Origin: Saccharothrix ecbatanensis
GTDB lineage: Bacteria > Actinomycetota > Actinomycetes > Mycobacteriales > Pseudonocardiaceae
Assembly: GCF_014205015.1 (NCBI RefSeq)
Contig: NZ_JACHMO010000001.1
Coordinates: 6,324,001 to 6,388,000, forward strand
Length of the DNA: 64,000 nt
Direction of reading: 5' to 3'
Part shown: one piece after another, positions 16,277 to 25,145 of the stretch
Position numbering within the stretch: the first letter of the stretch is position 1
Layout: every line of letters starts with the position of its first letter
Made by a program: the position numbers and the translations under genes
Notes under the pieces: generated by a model
The model's database searches: none
The model's input: only the letters and a program-made list of their open reading frames with translations
What the model was told of the DNA's origin: nothing

Positions 16277-17257
16277 TCAGAGGTGCTTTTCGATCTCCGC
16301 CAGCTCGTCAGCCTCAAACGACAGGTTCCCCGTCGCGGCCACGTTGTCCTCAAGCTGCTTCACGCTGGAAGCCCCGATCAACGCCGACGTCACGTTCCGC
16401 AGCACCCAAGCGATCGCAAGCTGCGCCAACGTCTGCCCACGCCGCTTCGCGATGTCGTTCAACGCCCGCACCTTCGCCAGCGTCGCCTCGTCCAAATTGG
16501 ACGAAGACAGGAACGGCGAAGCGCCGGCCGCCCGCGACCCCTCCGGAACACCGTCCAGGTAGCGGTCGGTCAGCACGCCCTGGGCCAACGGCGAGAACGC
16601 GATGCTGCCCGCGCCCACCGAGTCCAACGCGTCCAGCAGCCCGTCCTCGATCCACCGGTTGAACATCGAGTACGACGGCTGGTGGATCAACAGCGGCGTA
16701 CCGAGTGAACCGAGCACCCGCGCCGCTTCCAACGTCTGCTCGTCCGAATAATTCGAGATGCCGACGTACAGCGCCTTGCCCGAACGCACCACGTGGTCGA
16801 GGGCGCCCATCGTCTCCTCGATCGGAGTCTCCGGGTCCGGCCGGTGGTGGTAGAAGATGTCGACGTAGTCCAGCCCCATCCGGGCCAGCGACTGGTCCAG
16901 CGAGCTGACCAGGTACTTCCGCGAACCCCACTCGCCGTACGGGCCGTTCCACATGTGGTACCCGGCCTTGGTGGACACCAGGATCTGGTCCCGGTACGGC
17001 CGGAAGTCGTCGGCGAACAGGCGGCCGAAGTTCTCCTCCGCGCTCCCCGGCGGCGGACCGTAGTTGTTCGCCAGGTCGAAGTGCGTCACCCCGAGGTCGA
17101 ACGCCCGGCGCAGGATGGCGCGTTGGCCGTCCAGGTGCCGGTCGTGGCCGAAGTTGTGCCAGAGACCGAGGGACACCGCGGGCAGCTTGAGCCCACTGCG
17201 ACCGGTCCGGCGGTAGGGCATCGAGTCGTACCGCGACGCAGCGGCTTCGTACGTCAT
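16277..17257 (-). CDS. Aldo-keto reductase (YghZ/AKR14-like)
   Basis: 326 residues. The tetrad is visible: Asp and Tyr in DLANNYG, Lys in VSTKAGYHMW, His in IFYHHRPD. The sequence MPYRRTGRSGLKLPAVSLGLW and the SAEENFGR loop match the YghZ group, which reduces small aldehydes such as glyceraldehyde-3-phosphate. It is the last gene of the GH2 operon, separated from the LacI-like gene by a 23-bp tandem duplication that contains its start and ribosome site. A role in sugar-derived aldehyde detoxification is an inference. Confidence 0.9.
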   Translation of the reverse strand: MTYEAAASRYDSMPYRRTGRSGLKLPAVSLGLWHNFGHDRHLDGQRAILRRAFDLGVTHFDLANNYGPPPGSAEENFGRLFADDFRPYRDQILVSTKAGYHMWNGPYGEWGSRKYLVSSLDQSLARMGLDYVDIFYHHRPDPETPIEETMGALDHVVRSGKALYVGISNYSDEQTLEAARVLGSLGTPLLIHQPSYSMFNRWIEDGLLDALDSVGAGSIAFSPLAQGVLTDRYLDGVPEGSRAAGASPFLSSSNLDEATLAKVRALNDIAKRRGQTLAQLAIAWVLRNVTSALIGASSVKQLEDNVAATGNLSFEADELAEIEKHL

Positions 17258-17297
17258 GTCAGTCCTCTACCGGTCGTCATGTCGGTCCTTTACCGGT
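17252..17297 (-). repeat. 23-bp tandem duplication at the LacI-like/AKR junction
   Basis: Two adjacent 23-bp copies (17252-17274 and 17275-17297) differ at two positions. Each contains an SD-like AGGA and an ACATGA start/stop overlap. The upstream copy supplies the LacI-like stop, the downstream copy the AKR start. An ancestral 4-bp ATGA overlap seems to have been split by the duplication. Confidence 0.85.
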
Positions 17298-18113
17298 GCT
17301 TTCCCTCGGAATGAGCTTGGCCTTCGGCGACCAGCGCTCCGTAACGTCCTCACCGGCGATGAGTTCCAGCACGGACTCGGCCACCGTGACGCCGAACTGG
17401 TGCACGTCCACGCTCATGGTGGTCATCGCGGGCGACGTGAGCCGGCACAGCGACGAGTCGTCCCACGCCACCAGGCTGAGCCGGTCGGGCACGGCCACAC
17501 CGCGTTGCTTGGCGACGTTCAGACCCGCGACGGCCATCACGTCGTTGTCGTAGAGGATCGCAGTGGGTGGCTCGGCGCCGTCCAGGAGCACGGTGGTGAG
17601 CTTCGCCCCCGACTCCTCGGAGTAGTCGCCCTCCACCACGACAGGCTCGATGCCCGCCGCCGCACAGCCTTCGAGCAACGCGGCGGTGCGCGCCTTGGTG
17701 TGCAACAAAGTCTCCGGGCCGCTGACCCGCGCGATCCGCCGGTGCCCGAGGTCGAGCAGGTACGCGAGGGCCTCGCGCATCGGGCCTGCGTCGTCCGAGC
17801 GGACCGCGGGCACGGCGATCTCGTCCGGCTCGCCCACGTACAGCGCGGGCAGGCCGATCTCCCGCAGCGTCGCCGGGCGGTGGTCGCCCACGGTGCGGTT
17901 GACCACCACCACCGCGTCGACCACACCGCTCGCCGCCCACCTGCGGTAGGCGGCGATCTCGGCGTCTTCGGTGCCCACGATGTGCAGCAGCACGGAACGG
18001 TCGCCCTCGGCGAGCCGTTCCTCGATGCCCGCGATGAACTCCATGAAGAACGGCTCCGCGCCCAGCAGCCGCGCGGGGCGGGCCAGGACCAGGCCGACGG
18101 AGCCGGTGGTCAT
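17277..18113 (-). CDS. LacI/GalR-type ligand-binding protein lacking the DNA-binding domain
   Basis: 278 residues covering only the periplasmic-binding-protein-like effector domain of LacI regulators: GSVGLVLARPARLLGAEPFF, then RRIARVSGPETL, TAILYDNDVMAVAG and DRLSLVAWDDSSLCRLTSPA. The usual ~60-residue N-terminal helix-turn-helix is absent. The start overlaps the GH2 stop by ATGA, and upstream sequence in all frames is GH2 coding, so the HTH is not merely missed. It is co-translated with the beta-mannosidase. It could be a sugar sensor or co-regulator, or a decayed repressor. Confidence 0.85.
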   Translation of the reverse strand: MTTGSVGLVLARPARLLGAEPFFMEFIAGIEERLAEGDRSVLLHIVGTEDAEIAAYRRWAASGVVDAVVVVNRTVGDHRPATLREIGLPALYVGEPDEIAVPAVRSDDAGPMREALAYLLDLGHRRIARVSGPETLLHTKARTAALLEGCAAAGIEPVVVEGDYSEESGAKLTTVLLDGAEPPTAILYDNDVMAVAGLNVAKQRGVAVPDRLSLVAWDDSSLCRLTSPAMTTMSVDVHQFGVTVAESVLELIAGEDVTERWSPKAKLIPRESTGKGPT

Positions 18114-20554
18114 GTCCGCACCGCGCTCAGGCTGTTGGCCGTTCGCAGCACCAGCGGGCCGGTGAGAACGGACGGGTCGGCCAGCGTGGTCGCGGTCCGG
18201 ACCAGGAACGAGTGCGTCCCGCCCGCGGGAAGGGTGACCAGGGCGTCGTCGGTGACGGCGTCCTCGGCGACCCGGTCCGCCAGCACTGCGATGTCACGGG
18301 CGAAGGACGTCGCGGTGACGTCCACCCGGTAGCCCTCGGCCACCCGGTGCGCCTCGGCGGTGAGCGGCGCGGGGTCGTAGGACAGCTCCAGGTCCTCCTG
18401 GAACAGGTGCGCGGTGCGCGCGTCGTCCGTCTCCACCACCAGCACCTCCCCCTTCGGGTCGCCTGGCGTGACCAGGTCCGCTGCCAACTCGAACTGCCCG
18501 ACCGACCTGGCCGGCACCTCGATCGGGAGTTTAACCACCGCGAGCACGTCACCGTTGAACGTCCGCCGCTCCAGCGTGGCTTCGCCGGTCCAGACCTCGT
18601 CCGTGTCGTTGACGGCGATCAGCGCGTCCACGCCGTCCCTCGGCTGCACGGTGAGCAGGCGCGGCGCGAAGGCGTGCTTGAGCGAGTAGTACAGCGGCTT
18701 GAGCCGCTCGTCGCCATCGATCGCCGCCCAGGAGGTGACCGGCCAGCAGTCGTTGAGCTGCCACACGAGCGCGCCGGCCGTGCGGGGCCAGTGCGAGCGG
18801 AAGTGCTCGACGCCGAACGCGACCGCGCGGGCCTGGTTCAGCTGGGTGGCCCAGTGCCAGTCCTCGAACGCCGCCGGCGCGTGCAGGTGCGGCGCGAGGC
18901 CGCGGTCCAGCTTGCCGTTGCCGTCATCGGCCTTCTGGTGCAGCAGGAACGCGGGCGACGTCGGCGTCATCGGCTCGTCGTGCACCCACTTGGTCAGGGT
19001 CGCCCAGGTCGGCGGGCCCTGGAAGCCGAACTCCGAGCAGAACCGCGGCAGGTGGTCGCGGTAGTGGGTGTAGTCGATCTTGTTCCACACCTCCCACTCG
19101 TGCCGCGTGCCGTGGGTGTCCTCGTTCGAGTGAAGGTCACCGGGGCTGTACGGGCTGCCCGGCGAGTAGTGCCGGGTCGGGTCCAGCTCGGCGACGATCT
19201 TCGGCAGCAGCTCGGTGTAGTAGCCGAGGCCCCAGGTGCGGCCTTCGAGCTTTTCCTTCCAGCCCCAGTCCTCGAAGCCCCACAGGTTCTCGTTGTTGCC
19301 GTTCCACAGCGCGAGGGAGGCGTGCGAGGTCAGCCGGGCGACGTTCTCGCGGGCCTCGGCCTCGACCTCCTCCCACAGCGGCGACTCCTCGGCGTACGCG
19401 GCGCAGGCGAACAGGAAGTCCTGCCACACCAGCACGCCGCGCTCGTCGCAGACGTCGTAGAAGTCCTCGGTCTCGTAGATGCCGCCGCCCCAGATGCGGA
19501 GCATGTTCATGTTGGCGTCGACGGCCTGCTCGACCCGGCGGACCAGGCGGTCGCGCGTGATACGGGTGAGGAAGTGGTCGTCGGGGATCCAGTTGGCGCC
19601 CTTGGCGAACACCGGCTTGCCGTTCACGACGAACGTGAAAGGGGTACCGATCTCGTCGGGTGCGGTGTCGACGGTGATGGTGCGGAAGCCGACGCGCCGC
19701 TCGGTCCGGTCCACGTCCTCGTCACCGGACTTCAGCACGACGCCCAGGTCGTAGAGGGGGTGCTCGCCGTAGCCCACAGGCCACCACAGGTCGACGTCCG
19801 GCACCTCGACGGTCACCACGGCGGTGTCGCCGTCGACGCGGGCGCTCTGCTCGACGCCGCCCACGGTCGCGACGACGGTCAGGTCGGAGTCCCGCGCGCG
19901 GTCGACCTCGACGTGCACCTCGACCCGGCCGGCGCCGTTCTCGTCCACCGTGACCAGCGGGCGGACCTGGTGCAGCCGCGCCTCGGTCCAGCGCTCCAGC
20001 CGGACGGGCTTCCAGATGCCGGCGGTCTGGAGGTCGGGGCCCCAGTCCCAGCCGAACGAGCAGGCCATCTTGCGGACGGCGTTCATCGGGTGCGGGTAGG
20101 CGCGGTCGCGCCAGCCCAGCTTCTCCTCCTGCGCCTCGGCGTACGCGAGGGCGGAGTGGAACGTGACGACCAGGTCGTTCGCGCCGTCCTTGAGGTGCTC
20201 GCGCACGTCGAAGCGGTAGGAGCGGAACATGTTGGCCGTGCTGCCGAGGACGACGCCGTTCAGCTCGACGGTGGCGACGGTGTCGAGGCCGTCGAACGCC
20301 AGCTCGACCTTCTCGCCGGCCTTGGCGGCCTCGGCCTCGAACGTCAGCGCGTAACGCCAGTCGGCGCGGTGCATCCAGGCCAGCTCGGCCTCGTTGGTGT
20401 CGAGGTACGGCTCGGGGATCAGGTTCGCCGCGAGGAGGTCGAGGTGCGTGCTGCCGGGCACGACGGCAGGCACCTCGCGGTCGGCGACGGCCGCCGGAAT
20501 CGGCCCGCCCGCCGCGCTCAGACGCCACCCGTCGTGCAAGGTCGTACGGATCAT
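18110..20554 (-). CDS. GH2 exo-beta-mannosidase
   Basis: 814 residues, no signal peptide, so cytoplasmic. N-terminal sugar-binding domain (HDGWRLSAAGG...WMHRADWRY), Ig-like middle and the barrel with acid/base Glu422 in WNGNNENLWGF and nucleophile Glu508 in RFCSEFGFQGPPTW. The NGNNEN and SEFGFQ versions identify beta-mannosidases rather than galactosidases. The start at 20554 follows AAGGGGAACG; a 30-codon upstream extension lacks support. It releases mannose from imported oligomannosides. Divergent from a GH36 gene. Confidence 0.94.
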   Translation of the reverse strand: MIRTTLHDGWRLSAAGGPIPAAVADREVPAVVPGSTHLDLLAANLIPEPYLDTNEAELAWMHRADWRYALTFEAEAAKAGEKVELAFDGLDTVATVELNGVVLGSTANMFRSYRFDVREHLKDGANDLVVTFHSALAYAEAQEEKLGWRDRAYPHPMNAVRKMACSFGWDWGPDLQTAGIWKPVRLERWTEARLHQVRPLVTVDENGAGRVEVHVEVDRARDSDLTVVATVGGVEQSARVDGDTAVVTVEVPDVDLWWPVGYGEHPLYDLGVVLKSGDEDVDRTERRVGFRTITVDTAPDEIGTPFTFVVNGKPVFAKGANWIPDDHFLTRITRDRLVRRVEQAVDANMNMLRIWGGGIYETEDFYDVCDERGVLVWQDFLFACAAYAEESPLWEEVEAEARENVARLTSHASLALWNGNNENLWGFEDWGWKEKLEGRTWGLGYYTELLPKIVAELDPTRHYSPGSPYSPGDLHSNEDTHGTRHEWEVWNKIDYTHYRDHLPRFCSEFGFQGPPTWATLTKWVHDEPMTPTSPAFLLHQKADDGNGKLDRGLAPHLHAPAAFEDWHWATQLNQARAVAFGVEHFRSHWPRTAGALVWQLNDCWPVTSWAAIDGDERLKPLYYSLKHAFAPRLLTVQPRDGVDALIAVNDTDEVWTGEATLERRTFNGDVLAVVKLPIEVPARSVGQFELAADLVTPGDPKGEVLVVETDDARTAHLFQEDLELSYDPAPLTAEAHRVAEGYRVDVTATSFARDIAVLADRVAEDAVTDDALVTLPAGGTHSFLVRTATTLADPSVLTGPLVLRTANSLSAVRT

Positions 20555-20633
20555 CGTTCCCCTTTTCCCGGCTGCGGCGGTGGGTTTCTGCCGTGTGACA
20601 TTCAAGGTATGGCGATTCTTACGCCAGCAACTA

Positions 20634-20645
20634 AAGTAAGTCAAC
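20634..20645. promoter_or_regulatory. Candidate operator between GH2 and GH36
   Basis: AAGTAAGTCAAC in the 121-bp divergent gap shares AAGTCAAC with the SBP-ROK intergenic region (30626-30633) and a GTAAGT motif with the GH26 upstream site. It is a plausible target of the ROK repressor encoded at 30.7 kb. Confidence 0.4.
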
Positions 20646-20675
20646 GACGTTCACCACCAGAGAGGAAGACCACAA

Positions 20676-22829
20676 GTGGCAGACGTGACTCACCTGCGGG
20701 CAGCAGGTGTGAGCCTGGTGCTCGACTTCTCCGGAGGGACGCTTCCCCGGGTCCGCTATTGGGGCGCTGACCTGGGCGAACTTGATTCTGCCGCACTGGC
20801 GGCGGTGGTGCTGGCCCAGCAGCCGCACCCCATCGGCAACTCGGTGGACGGCCCGGTCGACGTGGCCGTGCTGCCCGAGCAGTCGGCCGGGTGGCTCGGC
20901 ACGCCGGGGATCATCGGCAACCGGGGCGGGCGGGACTTCTCCACCGCGTTCCGGGTCGTGTCGGTGGACGGCCCGGTCGACGGATCAGCGGTGTCGGTCG
21001 CCGGACCGGTGGTGCGCGCGGTCGACGAGGTCGCCGGGCTCGCGCTGGAACTGACCATCGAGCTGACCCCGTCCGGGCTGGTGCGGCAGCGGGCCGTGCT
21101 GTCCAACACCGGGTCGTCGGAGTTCACCGTGGACGCGGTGAACCTGACCCTGCCGGTGCCGGGGCAGGCGGTCGAGATCCTTGACTTCACCGGGCGGTGG
21201 ACGCGCGAACGCAGTCCTCAGCGCACACCGTGGACGCAGGGCCTGCGCGTGCGGGAGAACCGGACCGGTCGGACCGGCTACGACTCCGCCTACCTGTTCG
21301 CGGCGGGCACCTCGGGGTTCGACAACCGGTCGGGCGAGATCTGGGCGGTGCACACGGCCTGGTCGGGCAACCACCGGACGTTCGCCGAGAAGACGTACCA
21401 CTCGGTGTCGCTGCTCGGGTCGGGCGAGCTGCTGCTGTCCGGTGAGGTGGTGCTGGCCCCGGGCGAGTCGTACACGTCGCCGTGGCAGTACGCGTCGTAC
21501 GGGCACGGGCTGGACGAGGTGTCCGGGCGGTTCCACCAGTACCTGAGGTCTCGGCCGTCCCATCCCTCTTCGCCGCGCCCGGTCGTGGTGAACACGTGGG
21601 AGGCCGTGTACTTCGACCACGACCTGGGTCGGTTGAAGGCTCTGGCGGACGCCGCCGCGTCGATCGGCGGCGAGCGGTTCGTGCTGGACGACGGCTGGTT
21701 CGGCTCGCGTCGGGACGACCAGCGAGGGCTCGGCGACTGGTACGTGTCGGACGAGGTGTGGCCGGACGGGCTGAAGCCGTTGACGGACCACGTGACCGGG
21801 CTGGGGATGCAGTTCGGCATCTGGGTCGAGCCGGAGATGATCAACCCGGACTCGGACCTGGCTCGCGCGCACCCGGACTGGATCATGGCGGCGGGCGACC
21901 GGCTGCCCGGTGCGGCGCGGCACCAGCAGGTGCTGGACCTGGCGCGGCCCGAGGCGTTCGAGCACATCCTGGAGCGGCTGGACGACCTGCTGTCCACGTA
22001 CCCGGTGTCGTACCTGAAGTGGGACCACAACCGGGACTTGGTGGACGCGGGGCACCGGCCGACGGGGCGTGCGGGGGTGCACGGTCAGACGTTGGCCATC
22101 TACCGGCTGCTGGACGAGCTGCGGCGGCGTCATCCGGGGGTGGAGATCGAGTCGTGCTCGTCCGGTGGCGGGCGGGTGGACCTGGAGATCCTGGAGCGCA
22201 CGGACCGGGTGTGGGTGTCGGACTGCATCGACGCGCTGGAGCGGCAGTCGATGCAGCGGTGGACGAACGCTTTGATCCCGTTGGAGCTGATGGGGACGCA
22301 CGTGGGGTCGGGGACGTCGCACACGACGCACCGTCAGCACCCGATCGACTTCCGGGCCGGGACCGCGTTGTTCGGGCACTTCGGCATCGAGTGGGACCTG
22401 ACCAAGGCGTCGGCTTCGGATCTGGAGCGGCTGACGTCGTGGGTGGCCTTGTACAAGGAGTTGCGGCCTCTGCTGCACACCGGTGTGTCCGTGCACGGTG
22501 ACCACTCGGATCCGGCGATCAACGTGCACGGTGTGGTGGCGGAGGACGGGTCGGACGCCGTGTTCGCCATCGTCGCGCTGGCCACTTCCGAGTTCTACCC
22601 GCCGGGTGCTGTCCGTCTGCCCGGCCTGTCCCCGGACCGCACGTACCACGTCCGCCCCCTGCCGCCGGGTGACGTCCCGGATGGCAACGCGCACAACTGG
22701 GGCGTGCAGCTGCCGTGGTGGCAGCCGGAAGGCGTGACCCTCCCGGGCCGCGTCCTCACCACGGCCGGCGTCCAGGCCCCCGTCCTGCACCCGGAACGCC
22801 TGGTCCTCCTCCGAGCCACCGCCCTCTAA
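20676..22829 (+). CDS. GH36 alpha-galactosidase
   Basis: 717 residues without signal peptide. Nucleophile Asp450 in YLKWDHNRD and acid/base Asp516 in WVSDCIDALER; RFVLDDGWFGSRRDD and GIWVEPEMINPDSDL are standard GH36 motifs. The GTG start follows AGAGAGGAAG. It removes alpha-1,6-galactose from galactomannan oligosaccharides (and raffinose-type sugars) in the cytoplasm. It is divergent from the beta-mannosidase and convergent with a second GH36, with repeat element 2 in between. Confidence 0.95.
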   Translation: MADVTHLRAAGVSLVLDFSGGTLPRVRYWGADLGELDSAALAAVVLAQQPHPIGNSVDGPVDVAVLPEQSAGWLGTPGIIGNRGGRDFSTAFRVVSVDGPVDGSAVSVAGPVVRAVDEVAGLALELTIELTPSGLVRQRAVLSNTGSSEFTVDAVNLTLPVPGQAVEILDFTGRWTRERSPQRTPWTQGLRVRENRTGRTGYDSAYLFAAGTSGFDNRSGEIWAVHTAWSGNHRTFAEKTYHSVSLLGSGELLLSGEVVLAPGESYTSPWQYASYGHGLDEVSGRFHQYLRSRPSHPSSPRPVVVNTWEAVYFDHDLGRLKALADAAASIGGERFVLDDGWFGSRRDDQRGLGDWYVSDEVWPDGLKPLTDHVTGLGMQFGIWVEPEMINPDSDLARAHPDWIMAAGDRLPGAARHQQVLDLARPEAFEHILERLDDLLSTYPVSYLKWDHNRDLVDAGHRPTGRAGVHGQTLAIYRLLDELRRRHPGVEIESCSSGGGRVDLEILERTDRVWVSDCIDALERQSMQRWTNALIPLELMGTHVGSGTSHTTHRQHPIDFRAGTALFGHFGIEWDLTKASASDLERLTSWVALYKELRPLLHTGVSVHGDHSDPAINVHGVVAEDGSDAVFAIVALATSEFYPPGAVRLPGLSPDRTYHVRPLPPGDVPDGNAHNWGVQLPWWQPEGVTLPGRVLTTAGVQAPVLHPERLVLLRATAL

Positions 22830-22840
22830 CCACCCGCGTG

Positions 22841-23061
22841 TCGAACCCCCAGACCCCGCGTGTCGAACCTCCAGGACCCGTGAGTCCTACGTTCGCGACC
22901 CGTGAGTCCTACGTTCAGGACCCGTGAGTCCTACGTTCGGAACCCCCGAGTTCAACGCTCAGTACAAGATCGTTTGTTCTGAGCGTTGAATTCGGGGGTC
23001 CTGAACGTAGGACACGGTGGTTCTGAAGGTACGACTCGCGCGTTCTGAAGGTAGGACTCAC
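22841..23061. repeat. 22-bp phased palindromic repeat element, copy 2
   Basis: Left arm units start at 22841 and 22863 (TCGAACCYCC variants), 22885, 22907 and 22929 (TCCTACGTTC) and 22951 (TTCAACGCTC). Right arm units start at 22981 (GAGCGTTGAA), 23003, 23025 and 23047. Every step within an arm is 22 bp. The central stem-loop and most of the right arm are nearly identical to copy 1. The last unit overlaps the stop codon of the minus-strand GH36, which is the TGA of GCGTGAGTCC. Confidence 0.92.
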
Positions 23062-25145
23062 GCGGGGGTGGGGGTTAGGCGGACTACGACGGCTGCGGGG
23101 GCGTTGCCGTTGTGGGCGGCATGTAGTGATCCCTGGCCTGTGTCCCAGGTGAAGGTCCACGAGGGGGACGTCAGCGGGAACTGCGGGGATATCGCCATGG
23201 GCTGGCCCTGGAGGTGCGGCACGGGGAGGGTTACGTCGGCGGAGGCGCCTGGGAGGCGCCAGACCGTGATGTAGGTGGACTGGGCACGGAGCCCTTGGGC
23301 CACCCACGGGCCGGTGCGGTTGGTCAGGCCCAGCGGCCAAAACGGGATCGAGGTGGCGATCTCCGACCGTAGTCCCTTGTGGACGGACACCGCTTCGTGC
23401 ACGAGTGCGCGTTGCGCGGAGTCCATCAGGTCGACCCGTCCGGCCAGGTAGAGGCGTCCCAGAACACCCGTCGCCAAGGTGAAAGCAGCCTCGTCCGGTG
23501 ACATGCCGGGCTGCGCATAAGCCCAGTTACCGGCCTGCTCAGGCAGCACGGAAGCGGGCGCGGCGGCGGCGATCGGCGGGTACAGCAACGGGTTCTGCTG
23601 GTCCGAAGTGGACTGGATGTGGAGGCGCGACAGCATCGCGTAGTCCATCCGCATCGCACCCGACGCGCAGTTCTCCAACAGCAGGTCCGGGTGCCGGGCC
23701 AACACCCCGTCCAGCCACGCCAAGTGCGCGCGGTTGTGGCCGAGCAGGCCCTCACCGGGCGCGACGCCACCGACATCGGTCCCCGCACCGGGCATGATGT
23801 TGTAGTCCAGCTTGATGTACCCGACGCCGAACTCGCCGACCAGCCGGTCCACCACCTCGTCCACGTGCCGGACCGCCGCCGGGTGCCGCAGGTCCAGGTG
23901 GAACCGCCCGTGCTCACCCACCCGCGCACCCTGGCGCTGGAAGAACGCCTCCTCCGGCAACGACCGCGCCAACGCCGACCGCACGCCGACGACCTCCGGC
24001 TCCAGCCAGATCCCCGGCACCATCCCCCGTGCCCGGATCCGATCCGCGACCTCGCCGAACCCGCCGGGGAACCGCGTAGTGGACGGTCGCCACTCGCCGA
24101 CGCTGTCCCACCACTTGCCGTCCTCGTCGTACCACCCCGCGTCCACGCAGAAGTAGTCCGCGCCGACCGAAGCCGCCGCGTCGATCAACGGCAGCAGCTT
24201 CTCGGTGGTCGGGTCACCCATCAGGGTGTTCATGTAGTCGTTGAAGATCACCGGCAACCAGGGCGCACGCCGGTTCCGCAACGTCGCCCGCCGCTGCCGC
24301 GTCAACGCACCGAAAGCGTCGTCGACCCCTCCGGCGACGACGGCCACGGATACCGGCACGGTCGTGAACCCCGCACCGGAGGACACCACGCGCGACCACT
24401 GGTGCTCGGCATCCGTAGGCCCCAGGACCGCCACGTACGCACCCGCGACCGTCTCCCCGACCTCCCAGTGCCACGCGCCGTTGTGCTCGATCTGCCAAGC
24501 CATGGCCCAGCTGTCGTCCCGCGCCACCAGAACACCGCAAGGCAGGTGCTCACCGGTAGACCACGAGCTCCGGGACGTCAACGCGAACCGGCTCCGCGAC
24601 GCGTGGTGGTGCACCGTCGGGTCCATGGCCACCAGACCCGCCTCGCGCAACGGCGTGCGGTGCCAGCGCGACTCGGCGACCCAGTCCGAGTCACCGTGCA
24701 CGAGGTCCACCTCGTCCACCGAACGGTCCGCGTCCACCAGGAACGCCCCGGTGGACAACGATGTCACCGCCTGGAGGCACACCGAACCAGGGCCCTCGAC
24801 GTCGACCTCGGTCCACGTCCGCACCGCGGGCACCCCGGCGACACCCTGGAACACGGACGACACCACGAGCCCGCTCACCGGGTCGTGCTGCACGACCCGC
24901 AGCTCGTCGGCGGACGCCACATGCGTGCGATACCGCAGCCGCGCGCCGATCATGGTGTCCGCGTAACGGTGGCTACCGGGGAACCTCCCGTGGCCGAGCG
25001 CCTGCACCTCGACCAGCGGCACCCCGATCCCGGCAGAAAGCCCCGAAGAAGGCCCGGAAGGCCGCAACGAGAGCAGTCGCACCGGCCGGTCGTCCGACAC
25101 GTCCAACAGCAGCCGAATCGCGCCCGTGGACCAGCTGACCGTCAT
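23058..25145 (-). CDS. Second GH36-family alpha-galactosidase
   Basis: 695 residues, cytoplasmic. Nucleophile Asp447 in YIKLDYNIMPG and acid/base Asp515 in STSDQQN; DAGWYDEDGKWWDSVGEW and GIWLEPEVVG support GH36. It is divergent in sequence from the 20.7-kb enzyme (CASGAMRMDY instead of CSSGGGRVDL), so a different linkage or oligosaccharide size preference is likely. Its ATG overlaps the stop of the transporter ATPase (ATGA), making it the last gene of the importer operon. That physical link argues that the imported sugar carries alpha-galactose. Confidence 0.9.
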   Translation of the reverse strand: MTVSWSTGAIRLLLDVSDDRPVRLLSLRPSGPSSGLSAGIGVPLVEVQALGHGRFPGSHRYADTMIGARLRYRTHVASADELRVVQHDPVSGLVVSSVFQGVAGVPAVRTWTEVDVEGPGSVCLQAVTSLSTGAFLVDADRSVDEVDLVHGDSDWVAESRWHRTPLREAGLVAMDPTVHHHASRSRFALTSRSSWSTGEHLPCGVLVARDDSWAMAWQIEHNGAWHWEVGETVAGAYVAVLGPTDAEHQWSRVVSSGAGFTTVPVSVAVVAGGVDDAFGALTRQRRATLRNRRAPWLPVIFNDYMNTLMGDPTTEKLLPLIDAAASVGADYFCVDAGWYDEDGKWWDSVGEWRPSTTRFPGGFGEVADRIRARGMVPGIWLEPEVVGVRSALARSLPEEAFFQRQGARVGEHGRFHLDLRHPAAVRHVDEVVDRLVGEFGVGYIKLDYNIMPGAGTDVGGVAPGEGLLGHNRAHLAWLDGVLARHPDLLLENCASGAMRMDYAMLSRLHIQSTSDQQNPLLYPPIAAAAPASVLPEQAGNWAYAQPGMSPDEAAFTLATGVLGRLYLAGRVDLMDSAQRALVHEAVSVHKGLRSEIATSIPFWPLGLTNRTGPWVAQGLRAQSTYITVWRLPGASADVTLPVPHLQGQPMAISPQFPLTSPSWTFTWDTGQGSLHAAHNGNAPAAVVVRLTPTPA

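Noticed and set aside
22841..23061. CRISPR-like array with 22-bp period
   Set aside because: Units are a 10-bp core plus a 12-bp linker that is also conserved; there are no variable spacers, the second half is inverted and no cas gene is present.
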